From positions 62,001 through 126,000 of the forward strand of contig JAGTXK010000025.1 of NCBI GenBank assembly GCA_019096195.1: 64,000 nt of DNA. Direction: 5' to 3'. This document shows positions 14,274 to 27,099 of the stretch, in pieces. The first letter of the stretch is position 1; every line of letters starts with the position of its first letter. The notes beneath the pieces were generated by a model. The model searched no databases and was not told the origin of the DNA. It worked only from the letters and a program-made list of their open reading frames with translations. This stretch comes from Boletus sp. NGJ (taxonomy: Eukaryota > Basidiomycota > Agaricomycetes > Boletales > Boletaceae). The translations under genes were made by a program, and so were the position numbers.

Positions 14274-14650
14274 ACTATGCTATTACCCACATCCTCAAGA
14301 CAACTGTGCAACAACCAGATCAAGAATGTGGTTCAGCAATCTCATATGTGCATATCACTACTTCATATCTATAATCTCAGCTCACTCTGTTTTCCTCTAA
14401 TTGTGCTACCACCTATATCAATTACCTCAAAAAGATCATGCAACAACCAGATTACAAGGTTTAGCAATCCATAAGTGCATATTAGCACATCACATCTACA
14501 ATCTCAGCTCACCCTGTTTCCCCCAGACTGTGCTACTACCCACATCAAGTACCTTGAGACAACCACACAACAACTCAACTGAGAACAAGATTCAGAAATC
14601 CCACACATGCATATCACCACATCATACCTATGATCTCAGCTCACACTTCC
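14274..14650 (+). repeat. Minisatellite, three units of about 125 bp
   Basis: Three adjacent degenerate units starting near 14274, 14401 and 14527. Each contains TGCTA-(C/T)-(T/C)ACC, then CAACAACCAGAT or a variant, then a TGCATAT motif, and ends in ATCTCAGCTCA. The open frames across it are by-products of the repeat. Confidence 0.7.
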
Positions 14651-14942
14651 CCTGACCATTAACCTGCATTAAACTTGTTTCATGCAGTCAGAAGCTACCA
14701 TTTGAATGGAATTAATTCTGCAGCAGTTAAAATCTTTCAATATTCTAGAGCCTAATAACCTTTAGTATGACCTAGCACCTCTGCAATTTTCAGAATATTC
14801 CATCAAGAAACTCAGGGGAAATTAATGTTTTTCTACAATATATAGCTTCATACTGTCTACAAGTACATAGCTAATGGAATTGTAAATACTATGTATATAG
14901 TTAAGTGCCAGTGAGAGAATGTGACCATATGACCATATCCTA

Positions 14943-16515
14943 CAGTGACTTCCAAAATTGAGTCAATGTTTTGAGATTTTGGAGTATTAGCTATATAACT
15001 CAGGAACATGAACAATTAGAGCAAAAGTATAAGTGGGTACCTAAATGTGCCTGCCCCTGGCTATCTGTCACAAAACTATTTATGTAAGTTGAGTATGTAT
15101 CCATGGAGATATCATCAATTTAATTCAATATGTCATTGACTCAATTGTGTAACTACCTGTCAGATCTATTAAGGGTGGACAGCTGTCATATGTAACCCTT
15201 GATGGAAGTATGATAGATGGTTAGCATAGTTACTATATATTAGTAATCACTTCAACTGACACTATTTAAAGGCTAGTTTAATCTCTTATGCCTTTTAAAT
15301 TCACTATGCATTTTACTCTCTCTTCTCAAAAAGAAAACATCCTTTCTCTGGCCTCTAATGGTCATTCTACTTGTTATATTGCCTCCAAACTAGGTGTCAG
15401 CCAGTCTACTGTCTCCAGGATCTTCTTCCCAATAGATCTATACCTCTTTCTGGCTATCCCTCCAAGCTTTCAGCCACTTCTCAACATGCTATTATTACTC
15501 AAATCACCATAGGCAGAGCTGCCAATGCTGTCTAGGCTACCCATCATATCAATTCCATCATTCCTAGTCCAGTCTCCTCATAAACAGTGAGAAGAGTTCT
15601 TAAAAAATATTCATTCAAGGCTATAACAAAGAAGAAAAAGCCACTTTTTGCTGTAAGAAATAAGAAGCATTTAGCCTTTGCTCTAAAGTATCAGGAATGG
15701 ACTATTGAGGACTGAAAGAGGGTTATTTGATCAGATGGAAAGGAATGGGTATGGAAACAGGCAGGTGAGGGCCTTATTAACAAAGAGATTCAGGGAACAG
15801 TGAAGTTTGGAGGAGGAAATATCATGGTATGGGTTGGGAAGGTGTTGGGCACATTGCAGAGGTTGAGGGGAGGATGGATGCCAATCAATATGTGGACATT
15901 TTGAAGGACAACTTGCTTCCCAGCTTGGAGGAATCTGGAATTTTTCTAGAGGATGTGATCTTTCAACAGGATAATGGCTTCAAACATACCTCCAAAACAG
16001 CCAAAACATGGATGGAGGACAATGATATTAACCTCCTGGATTGGCCTCCACAATCTCCAGATCTTAATCCTATTGAACACCTTTGGCATCACATCAAAAA
16101 GGAGCTTGCCATGTATTCAAATCATATCAAAGGAGTATGGGAGATTTGGAATAGAGTGGCAGAAGTATGGAACAACATGGATCCAGAGGTGTGTCAGAAT
16201 TTGATTGAAAGCATGCCTAGGAGGATCCAAGCAGTGATCAAGGCCAAAGGAGATCATACAAAGTACTAGAATTGGCTGATTCTATGAATTTGATATACAG
16301 TATGGTTACAAAATTGAGTCAATGACTTACCAATTTGAATTGACTATATCTCTATGGATACTTATTCAAATTATATAAGTTGTTTTTTGCAACATAGCCA
16401 GGAGCAGGCACATTTGGGCACCCACTTATACTTTGGCTCTATTTGTTCATGTTCCTGAGTTATATAGCTAATACTCCAAAATCTCAAAACATTGACTCAA
16501 TTTTGGAAGTGACTG
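14943..16515 (+). mobile_element. Tc1/mariner DNA transposon, degenerate
   Basis: Flanked by TA at 14941-14942 and 16516-16517, the target duplication of this superfamily. Terminal inverted repeats begin CAGTGACTTCCAAAATTGAG on the left; the right end read inward is the same with one difference. Similarity between the arms continues for about 235 bp with gaps, long for a Tc1 element. Total length is 1,573 bp. One transposase gene, decayed, runs left to right. The element lies in the CpG-erased island and is itself nearly CpG-free. Confidence 0.9.
15288..16269 (+). pseudogene. Tc1-like DD34E transposase, broken
   Basis: The N-terminal piece (15288-15512) shows a helix-turn-helix with ASKLGVSQSTVSRI. 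The C-terminal piece (15829-16269) keeps FQQDN as the second Asp and PIEHLW as the Glu, separated by exactly 34 residues, with DWPPQSPDLNPIEHLW, the family signature. Between them the frame is broken: stops occur where Trp codons would be expected (TGG to TGA, for example before SDGKEW), and residues around the first catalytic Asp appear deleted. It cannot encode an active enzyme. Confidence 0.88.
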
Positions 16516-17514
16516 TATGTGTGAGGAATTGACAGTGACAAGGGTGGAGGATCCGGTGCTAGTGTAGATGGTGTCCGACATGAAGCACTTGTGGGAGGTA
16601 GGGCCACATGCCTCATGTGGTAGGCATTATTAGTGAGCTGAAATATGTGGGGTGGGAGTGGGCCACATTTTCAGCAATGTCCTAATAGTCTGTGGCATGT
16701 TTTTAAAGGATCAACTCACCATTTGAAGTGACATGTTTGTGGAGGTTGGCAGTGACAAGGGCCCATGATGGTCATCACATTGCCTGTGGTCATTGAATAC
16801 TGGTAGGAGACTGAATCTTAAGCAAAGTGAGTGTGAATTCCAGATGAACAATGATGTTGGATCATACCAGTTGCACCATGGCTGGAAGAGATGAGCTGCA
16901 TAGCTACCTATTCTTATCTTGTTGGAGTCATGCTCTAGTAACTATAGGCAAAAATTAGTGCATGCATTTTAGAACTTGTGAACTTGACTCATGCTTATTT
17001 ATGACACCACTCAATGACCAGGAAATGTGTGCACAGTATGTATAGTGCCCATGAAGGGGATCAGAATTTGTCTAAAATATCCCCTTGAAGTCTAATCAAG
17101 TTGTCATTGCTTTTGCCTGTGGGTCCAACTGTGATGCTCGAGTTGCTATTGGATGTGTTAGAGTGCAGATTTGAGTCTAGGGAGAACATGTCCTAAAATG
17201 TGTATGCTATGAAATAGAGTAAGGTGAGGAAGTAAGATGACAAGAAGGCCCATCTGTAGAGAAAATTCAGTATGGTGATGGGCCTTTGAGCCACTGTTGT
17301 AGGCTCATGCAACAATCTTCAGACTCTCCCAAGTGGTTGGGGATCATGCATCAACTTGCTGCAGAAGGACAAGTGTGGCAAACATGACAAAAGGGTGGAA
17401 CTTTGTCCTATGTACTTGAAGCATAGTAATGTTACAATAAAAAAGTGCATAGTATATTACACCATGACAATTGACTAGCTATTGTGTAACTGTATCATCA
17501 TAAATGTTACGCTG

Positions 17515-18490
17515 GGTAACAATATAACATGTTCCTGTATAATCAACCCTGTTTAATTATAGGACTAGCAGGACTTGAGGGAAAAATACCTCCAGAGGCC
17601 CAATGATTCCTCTGACTGGGGACCAACTGCTAGCTTTATGTAGAGTGTCCTGGTTGCCTCTATGACCAATGGTGAAGTCTTGGATTTACCTACAGTGGCA
17701 CAATCCTCCGAGAAGGAAGGCCAGACTGGATGCGGAGGCCAGAAACTAGATCTCTGGGCTTACATGGCCTAGTGCCGGTGGCAGAGTCCCGGGCTTGCGG
17801 GGTCAGTGGCAGAGTCCTGACCAATACAGGCCAACCTCTGTTGGCGTTTGTCAGTGGCGGAGTCCCAGGCTTGCATGGACCAACCTCTGTTGGTCGTTGG
17901 AGTTGCCAAAGCTTTAGAAGCGGGTTCAGACAGCAACGAGGCCACACAAGTGCGTGGTGATGAGGAAGACGATCACGAGCACAAGGGACGATCACCTCCA
18001 GAGCGGGAGCGAGGCTTCTGAGGTGAAGTGGAACTGGTAGCGGGAGAAGCTGGTAGATTACATGGGAAGGAGTGTAGATCTAGGTTAGAGTTACATGAAG
18101 GGCCAGTGTCCCTTTATATAGGCCATGCCCATATAGGGCAGGCTTTGTATCATATATGGTAATTGTAAGTCGCAGACTAAAGATTACCATAAAGGATCTA
18201 GGCATCAGTCAAATGGAGATTTGGAATACTAGGCTGTGTGTGAGAGAACACAGCCAAGGAGGCAATGTCTATGATCGAATCAGAGAAAGATGAAAGGCAT
18301 GTATCAATGAAATAGAAAGGTGGTGTCCAAACCAAATGGATAACTTCCTAGAAAGGGAGTTCCTAATGGGGCAATGCCTGAGTTGGTGTCACAGAGGAAT
18401 CCCTGGTCCAAGTTGAAGAACAAGTCGTTCCATAGTCCTATGGGGGGTGAAGGGAGAGGAAAAGATGTACCCCCTTCTGTAACTGTAACA
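17515..18490 (-). mobile_element. Solo LTR, family TGTTA...TAACA (copy 1)
   Basis: A 976-bp unit bounded by TGTTA and TAACA and flanked by a perfect 5-bp target duplication ATAAA (17510-17514 and 18491-18495). Its U3-like half matches, in reverse orientation, the units at 20869 and 24187. No internal retrotransposon sequence is attached, so it is a fossil left by LTR-LTR recombination. The middle (about 17690-18060) still has many CG dinucleotides, unlike its surroundings and sister copies, suggesting it is the youngest of the three. Open frames in it are not genes. Confidence 0.85.
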
Positions 18491-18592
18491 ATAAATGTGC
18501 ATGTTCTTTACAAGGCCTTGGCAAATATTAACAATAAATGTTTCAGTGTATTTAAACCCAGCACCATGATCAACAATCTGAAGTATGTGTAC

Positions 18593-19346
18593 TCAGCAAC
18601 CATCACTCATGTGTTCAAATTTCATCTCCTTGAAGCACTTGACAGCATCATGGTAGTGATGTGGATTTTTACCATCAAGTAGGAGGCAGCCCATACCATT
18701 CCAGCAGGCTAAACGCCAATCATTGGCACACTTTCTCAGATTTTGGCAATCATCTACATGAAACATAATGGTTGGCTCCTGCACAGTGATGAGCTGGCAA
18801 TGATGATTAAGAATAGCCTTGGAGTAAACCAATGAGACAAAGATGTCATGGCCCATTATTGACCTATGATTGCCATAGATCTCGGTGAGCGGCATTGCAA
18901 GAAGCTCCATGTGAACAATTTCTTGAGTTTGTGTGCATAGCTTAGCTAGATAAGCTCAGCCATGTGATAGTCATATTGTGCTACTCAGATTAAATTGACA
19001 AGAAACTCCTGCATTTGTTGGCAGTGATACTTGTCTGCAAACCACAGAAAATTTTGAAGTTCTTGATGGGTATAGGGTGACGTGCTTGTGCATGTACTAT
19101 AGAATTACCAATAGATATTCTAACTTCACATTTAATCAAGTTAGGCTACTTACTGGGAATAAATATGGTCAAGAAATAGGTCAAATATCTCTGAATGTTC
19201 ACCCTCCAGAATGATTGGGTATGCATCACTTTGTTCTTCTCTGGGCCAATGTTGACAGCAGAATGAGTGGATGGATCACAGGTTTCAAACATATCTTTAA
19301 AGAGGTCTGAGTGGGATGAGAGTATATCATCGTGCAGTTTGTACAA
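18593..19346 (-). pseudogene. Relic BTB/POZ-domain gene
   Basis: The minus-strand frame at 19346-19146 begins YKLHDDILSSHSDLFKDMF, which matches the start of the BTB/POZ fold common in Agaricomycete proteins (hydrophobic pattern Y-x-L-H...HS-x-x-F-x-D-M-F). A downstream minus-strand frame (18910-18593) has the Trp/Cys pattern (DWRLACWNG) that could be the C-terminal part. Intervening frames contain stops, the DNA is CpG-poor, and no continuous gene model exists. Confidence 0.5.
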
Positions 19347-20868
19347 TATGTGTTCAACCTGGTGAAATAGAGTTGTACTGAGTTAATGTCATGGTCTCAG
19401 GTGAAAGCACAAACATAGAAGATATGTGTTTCCTTTGGATAATAGTACTTCTTATGATGTACAATTCAAAGAGGCTGCATATCTGTCATTGGGTGTACAG
19501 TCATGATGGTATGACATGAGGAAAGATTACAGTATGGTGTGAATGCAGAGACAGTTTGTTGACATAAATGTAACATGGCCCATGTGATGTTGGCCTATTC
19601 TGAATCACTTCCAAGTTGCTTCCCACTATAGTAATTTTGTTTTCCTTCTCTCCAAGCTACATCTGAGTCAGGCCCATTGATGATCAATCATTGGTTGATG
19701 GCAGCCAGTACAATAGCTCAAACATTACCACTGCTTCCACAAACTACTGAGAACTCACCCAACATTCTTAGGGCACACATCACTCTAAGTGATATCTATC
19801 ACCACACTGTCCAGTTGTTCAATCAAGAGAAGGCAGACATTTTTCAGCTTGTGTTCCATCTAAACACCATTAGAAACAATGCTGTTCCACTCCTTCAAGC
19901 AATTGAATGCTCTACATTGGGGCTAAACAGTTGGCTCACACAAGTTACAATTTAGCTTGGTCACCTGTTCCATGCCCTCTGAAATTATCAAGATAGTGTA
20001 CAAAACCAGTAAGTCGTTAGTCCACCATCACAAATAATTAATGACACGTTCAATGGACCCTAATGTCATAATCCTGCAGCCTATTGAGGACATTCATACA
20101 GGGCAATGAGGCTATTCAAAGAAATATATTGACTCGGCTTTCCTTCATGAAGTGACTTCGAATTCCCACCACATCAAGTTGACAGAGCTTGCTAATGTTT
20201 TGGAGTACATCACAACACACTTTGCTTGTATATGAAATGACATGGAATTGAGCAGAAATACTCATTATTGAGCAGTAGTGAACTTGATCAGTTGGTTGCT
20301 TATTTCAAGGCCAAATGGCCAGAATCAGGCCTGCATTACAAAATGGGTTTCTTGTGACAATGTGGTTACCATGTACAATATTCTAGGGTATCCTATTCTT
20401 TGCACCAGTTGGACAGTGTGGGCCAGATACTGCATAATTGGAAGATAAAAAAACAGTGCAAGTACTATATAAAGCACCTGGATGCCCTTTGGCACATTGA
20501 CAGGCATCACAAACTGATCCAATGGGGTATCATCATTCACAGAATGATCGATGTATTCTGTTGGATGGTGTGTAATTATTCTTACTTTATATTTTAAGCT
20601 AGCTAAACATTGTCTGTTAGATTACTGCACTCCACACAAGTGACAACAACCATTCGACAACCGTTCTAGACTTATTTAAGTATACAATTGCCATGTATGG
20701 AATGCCATCAATGGTAAGGGGTGGTTGAGATGGTGAAAACATTAATATAGCAACATATATGGTGATAAATAGAGGTGCTCAACATGCTTCTTTTATGTGG
20801 GGCTTGTGAATATTGCTATTGAATACATCTCAGCTACTAATTATTGTTGATCAGTTCAACACACATAA

Positions 20869-21763
20869 TGTTACAGTTATGGAAGGGGGTATATCTTTTT
20901 TCCTACCATCACCTCCTCCTGGACTCTGGGACGACCTTCTCTTTTATTCTTCTGACACAGGATTCCCCTCCAACACCAACACAAGCATTGCCTTACCCTG
21001 CCTGCTTTTAGGTGATGCAATACTGCCCTATGGCTGTGACACACCCCTCTATTTCACCTCCTCTATTTCACCTTCTGATCTGATTATAAACATTGCCTCC
21101 TTGGCTGTGTTCTCTCATACACAGCCCAGTATTTCCAAAACCTCCATTTGTCTGATGATGTTCCAAGTCCTACTTATAGTAATATTAGATCTTCGATCTC
21201 ATATTACCTTATACAATAGGAAGCATGTCCTAAATTGAAAAGGTCTATTGATATGGATGCCCACCCTTCATGTATTTCCCTAACCTTGATCTATACTAAT
21301 CAACCTGGATGTACATATATCATCTCTGCTTTCCCACCAACTTCTGTTCCTAGAAGTTAATGCTGGACACATTGCTTCTCCTTGTGCTAGTGATTGCTGT
21401 AATCACTAGCTTCTTTGTTCGCTTCACTACCTGTTGAGGTTGAAGGCAGAGTCATACTCCCTGTTATTGGACCAGGGTTATAAGAGGCGTCTGTTCTACA
21501 AGGGTAGAACAGGTAGTAGAAACCTCATAGAGCATATGTCACACACAGTTGCTGCTCTGAGATACGTTGGAAGCTGGACATCTTTGTCACTTGTGTATCA
21601 GTGTTGGGTGATTATCCTATCACTTATAAAGCCTCACTACAGTACTCACTGGCTGACCAAACCCTTGCCTACCTAGAGGAAGAGAGAGTAGCAGGTCCTA
21701 GTGAAATCCAGATTGCCATCAGTTCACTTAGGTCACATGTCCCATTGTTACAAGGTCATAACA
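20869..21763 (+). mobile_element. Solo LTR, same family (copy 2)
   Basis: An 895-bp unit running TGTTA...TAACA, colinear and clearly similar over its length with the unit at 24187-25077 (for example CTTCTGTTCCTAGAAGT in both). Flanking 5-mers CATAA and CACAA differ at one position, compatible with an old, slightly eroded target duplication. CG-poor. A fossil without internal region. Confidence 0.8.
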
Positions 21764-21879
21764 CACAACTCATGTATTGAACGCATGTGGATTGAGATTG
21801 AAATGCAATTTGCATAATGCTGGCATGCATTTTTCACTTAACTTGAAAGATGCCTCATGCTTGATCCTCGCAATCCAGC

Positions 21880-22460
21880 CCATCTGTGGCTGTTATATAC
21901 ACTTTTCCTTAACATGGTCTCAACTTGAGTGGAACTACCATCTGATATGGGACCAGACACCAATAACTGGAGTCCACAAATACATGGTAATTAAATTTGC
22001 CTGTTATTTTTTTTTCTCATTACTTTAAGGATCTTCAGTTTCTGGGACAGGCACATTATGGTGTATATAATGATGGCTATCAAAACACATTGCCTAATCT
22101 TATTAATCAATTCTATGGCACACATGGGGCATGTGTTCAGCAGAGAGAGCACCAGACAGGAGCAGAGCATCCAGCAGACAAAAATGATGATAATGATGGC
22201 ACTGGCAATGGTGATGGTGATGCGCCTAATGGCCACAACTATTCAGCAGAGATCTCAATTAATTACTGGCAGCAGCAACACATTTACCATGAAGCAATTC
22301 ATTTCCAACACATAGAAGCCCATTCAATTGTTCTGACAATGAGGCTGCATTTTTCACAACATTGCACAAAGTTAGCATACTTGACATCATTCTGGAAGGG
22401 TTTGAACTTATGGCAACTAAAGGAGACAGTCTGGATCCCATGTTCAAAATAATCTCTGTT
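21880..22460 (+). mobile_element. Fragment resembling an integrase-core element protein
   Basis: Plus-strand translation around 22030-22300 includes FLGQAHYGVYNDGY and, further on, INYWQQQHIYHEAIHF, which recall the C-terminal part of integrase-core proteins abundant in Agaricomycete repeats. It is an isolated, broken fragment in CpG-poor DNA; element class and ends are unknown. The resemblance is from memory and unverified. Confidence 0.3.
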
Positions 22461-24186
22461 GGTTGTTGGAGAAGTAAGTAGATTGACATCTCACTAGCAG
22501 AGCCAATTTGGTACAATTGGGCACACCTTTGGTGCCAAGCATTATTAGTTTTACAATATTATTTGGACTAGTGGAATTGTCTACTATAAATTGTCCATCT
22601 TGAACTTGATACTGTTCTCTGGGCCTGGTGACCTCATGGCTTTGTTGTCTGTTTGCTCATTTACTGCTTTTTATCTACCCCACTGGTAGTGCCAATGGAC
22701 TCATCCACCATCTGCCAAGGTGCCAATGGTGCTTGAAACTGTGAAGAGTTCTTTCCCAGCAATGAAAATAGTTGTATTTGCCTGGAGTGTAGCCATGGGA
22801 TGAGCAAGCATTGTAATGCTGGTGGTGGTCCACTTGACCCACCCCTCTCAGTGCCACCACCCAAACTGCCACCACCAGCATCTTCAACAGTCGATATCTT
22901 CTGTGAAATCACTGGACAACAACCATTCTCAATTGACAGGGATTGAAAGCCCATACTATCATTTGCCAAAGCCAAGGCTGAAGTGCTTGCTGCATTATTA
23001 TCAAAGAAGCAAGTGGATGATTTCAAGCCAGTGGGACAGCCTGCATCTCACTGGCATTTCACACAAAGTGACAACATTCTTTTATTGTATTTAACTGACA
23101 TACATATCTACCTATAGGGTTGTGCATTAACCACTGACACAATGGAATTTATTAGGCACACTACTACTAGTACCTCCAGTATACATTCAAATGCATCAAT
23201 ATTTCATGTTCATTCTATAGGTATCAATATTGGCAGAATTGATGTATATATACACTTAAGCTTCCAGTGAGGTAACATGAATTATAACCCAACCATTTTT
23301 TTAGTGCAGTGGTAACCTTCAACAACCAAGAGCACCTCATGGAAAAGCAGCTCCAAGTGAAATTCAGGCTTTGAAAAATTGTGGTTGTTATATCACAGTA
23401 AATTCCAACAAGGGTATCTCCATTGACTTCACCTGGACATTTGTAGACATTGACAAGAAGAGGTGTGAGTGGTTTCCCAAGGTCTTCCAGTATATTGAGT
23501 CGATGAAACCTCCCTTTTGCTCTCACCATTAGAATCTGCCATTCACTCAGTTGTCTAACCCCAAACCACCAGACTGGTGTGTTATTATGATATATTTACA
23601 ATATTAGAAGTTGTTCAACCCAATGGGTCAATGCTAGTTGAGAACAAAGGTCGAAGTAAAGTGAGTATTGTGGACAGCCATCTCTGGTTTGGTGCATGAA
23701 TGATTCCACTATTGTTATTTCATTTTACCAATGCAATTCTCACTGTTTTCTAGCCACATGGAAAGCCATTGGCAATGATGTTTATGAATCATGGAACACA
23801 CAATCATTAATTGCCAGTTCAGACACTAAGAGCTACAATGGTTCTGATGATACTAAGCCACATGACAACTATGCTCCAGTGTCAGGATTCAGTGACAACA
23901 GTAGTATTGACAACAAGCTTTCAAGCCCTATCCAAATACTGGACATTTTGGATGACAATGACCATGTGATATCACACCATCTGAATGACAAAGGAAAAGG
24001 GAAGCTGAAGAATGTGTGTACACCACCTCAATACCAAGGTAAGTCTTTGACTACTGCACTCACTGTATGCCATTTTTTGAATTTGTTATTAGACAAGTGA
24101 CCCCATGTCATTCTTTCTCCAGAATCCCCCTCTGCAACAATTTCCAAGAGAATGAGAGATGGTATATTTGAAATTTCAGTCCATGC

Positions 24187-25077
24187 TGTTATGGTTATGG
24201 AAGGGGATATACCTTTTTCCCTTCCTTCACCCCCTCCTAGACTCTAGGATGACCTTCTCTTTGACTCCTATGACTTGGAATTCCCCTGTGATTCCCCTGT
24301 GACGCCCACATAAGCATCACCTCACCCAGAACTTCCCTTCTAGGTGATGCACCACCATGGCTGTGACACAGCCCCTTCCCATTTTATTGATATGTATATC
24401 ACCTCTGATTTGATCACAGACATTGCCTCCTCAGCTATGTTCTCTCACACACAGCCCAGTATTCCAAATTCCTTATTTGACTGATGTCTCTGATCTCCTT
24501 ATGGTAATACTCAGTCTGCAACTTATTATTACCATATACAATACAAAGCCTGCCCTAGATCAGGGAGATCTATTTATACAGGCGTTCACCCTCCATGTAA
24601 CTCTAATCTTGATCTACACAATTCAACCTGGTGTAAGGTCATATCTGCTCCCCCACTGACTTCTGTTCCTAGAAGTCAAAGCTGGAAGCCATGCTTCTCA
24701 TCCTGCTAGTGATCGCCATAATCACTAGCCTTGTTGTTTGTCTTGCCACCTATTAGGTTGTAGGCAAGACCGTCCTCCCCTATAGCAGACTGGGGTTATA
24801 AGAGGTGTCTGTATCTATAGAGGTAGACGGATTGTAGAAGCCTCACAGAGCATACATCATGGACAGTTTCTGCTCTGAGTATGTTGGGAGCTGGACATCA
24901 TTGTCGCTCACATACTAGGTCTTGGTGGTTATCCAAGACTCTATAAAGCCTGTTGCAGTACCTGCTCGCTGCCCAGACCCTTACCTATATGAGGAAGAGA
25001 GAGTAACAGGTCTTGGTGGAACTCAGATCACCTTTAGTTCACCAGGTCATGTGTTCCATTGTTACGAGGTCGTAACA
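24187..25077 (+). mobile_element. Solo LTR, same family (copy 3)
   Basis: An 891-bp unit TGTTA...TAACA with a perfect 5-bp target duplication CATGC (24182-24186 and 25078-25082). Direct orientation relative to copy 2. Because it has its own duplication, copies 2 and 3 are independent solo LTRs and not the two ends of one element. A fossil, moderately CG-depleted. Confidence 0.85.
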
Positions 25078-25479
25078 CATGCCATGGGACCATATTTATA
25101 TTTTTCAGCTTACAACAAAGCTATACCACCATTCCCCAAGCTCATCACAGTGCCTGAGTCTCCCAAGCTCCAGCTTCCACTGCCAGTAGTCCATTCCAAC
25201 ACCTTTCAAGCTGATGCAGCTGATATCCTCTGTGCCCATCATATCTTACCAATTTCTAGCCTCTGGGAGATGCCCCATGATCCTGGAGTTAATCCATACT
25301 TGCTTCCATACTCACTTCTTGACTATGCTACATTTTGCACCTGGTATTTGATCCCCACATAGTCTTTACATGTAGTTACTTTGATGCAATGAATATTTTG
25401 TTTGGAGTCGAGTTCGAATGTCTCAGAATGCAACAATCTTGCCAATTGAGTCTTCGCAAAGGGAGAGGTCCTACTCAGC

Positions 25480-25870
25480 ACCTGAAATGTTCACACTTGA
25501 TATCCATTATTTATCACTACCCTCTCCACACTTTCACACTACTCATAGATGACACTCTTGCCTATCATCTACCAATCTCCCTCCTTGCCACATATAAACA
25601 CACAACCTAGTTCCTATATAATACCACATCCATATTGTACACCATTCTACCATTCATATCCTTGTATTCCTCATTGTATCCTTCATCATACAATATAACA
25701 TATCATCACCCACACACCATGTACACTTTCATTAGCAGTATCCCCACCATATCCATTATAATACAATATCAAGTAGCCTTATGGCTCACCCTGGCATTCA
25801 CCATTACAAGCATAGGCCCACACACCTCTAAACTACACAAGACCCATGGACATACCTAATGCAGTGCTCA
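25480..25870 (+). other. Pyrimidine-rich low-complexity stretch
   Basis: Strongly C/T/A-biased plus strand with repeated CATAT, CCATT and ACCAC words and few G. No gene or element was recognised; the open frames only reflect the composition. Confidence 0.45.
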
Positions 25871-26589
25871 GTATCCACACAAGGTTACTAATCAGAAGCT
25901 AGCCTCCAGATCACCTGACCAATAGGACTTGCCTCACAGCGACCCTCCTTTCAATCACCCAATCCTCAATTCACACCATAGATCACCAATGCCATCCCAC
26001 GATGCTGTCATAAGGTTATTTATTAGATTTCATCATAGATACCTTAGACAAGATCTGATCCATCTCCCAATGTGACCTCATCTCAATACCCGATCCAATG
26101 ATCAATTTATGCAATGCCTTATGTTATGAACCTTTCGGAACAAACCACAAGGCTCAATGCTCACAGGCTACACAAGTCCTGGCTGAATGAATCAGGCGAG
26201 GAGTCTTAGTCCATACTATGCCAATCCTACAATGACCAGAGTGGTCAAGGCAATGGATTGTTGGAGCAGAATACAAATGGATTAGACTGGGGATTCCAGT
26301 TGTTAAAGTGCTACTTTATATATGTACAGGGATGGTGCACAGACCAAGCTATGTGTGTGATAAATTACTATGTATAGTAAAGTGGAGATTAATGAGGCTG
26401 TGTGAGAAAAGCAGAAATTAAAAGGTTGTGGATCACATGAGGTATAATGTCATCTGACATCATAGGTTCTAGACCATGTCATGTGATTGTTCCCATGGTC
26501 ACATGCACAGTCACATGACTTGAAAAGAAAAGAGTTGATGGAACAAAAAAGTAAGTCTCGAAGTGAAAAGTTTGAAATTATTGTATATT

Positions 26590-27000
26590 ATAACACCTTA
26601 ATCGTTCCTTTTTCATTCATTTCATCTTTGCATTCTAATCTATTAATCCCTTTGCTATGTATATCACAATGTAACCATGTCTTATCACACTCTGGGCTAC
26701 CATTTCACTTACATGTGCATAACATACACATCTCATTCTATTGTTCATTTCTTTTGCTGTTGCACACTAACACTTTCTCATTCCTGTGATGTCATATCCA
26801 GTACCCACAATGTCATAGCATAGCACAGTCCATGCACCACTGCCAGTAGTATATAAGTAGCCAGTAGAGTACCATGTTTTCTTTAGTCTTGATATTGCCT
26901 CTTGCTCTCACACACATTGTCTTAGTTGGCAACACTTGAGATATCAGATATAGCCCTCATTCTTTCATTCACTGGTTGTTTCTTTCAGCACCACTAGATA
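26590..27000 (-). repeat. Repeat copy B, inverted partner of 12500-13330
   Basis: The reverse complement aligns with the left copy in two blocks around a 470-bp gap. It ends close to a short imperfect palindrome at about 27048-27078 (CTGTCCAGT...ACTGGACAG). Confidence 0.55.
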
Positions 27001-27099
27001 TGAGATTTCTATCAATCTTAGCACATCAGTAAAAATTGGACCAACTGTCCAGTGCTGAACAGTACTGGACAGCAACATAGTGCTCATAGTGAGGGTCCA

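Noticed and set aside
17690-17995. Open frames on both strands in the CG-rich patch
   Set aside because: They lie inside a solo LTR with short internal repeats (GGCAGAGTCC, CAACCTCTGTTGG) and have no coding signature.
20869-25077. One LTR retrotransposon with direct LTRs at 20869 and 24187
   Set aside because: The second unit has its own perfect 5-bp target duplication and the 2.4 kb between shows no retrotransposon core; two independent solo LTRs fit better.
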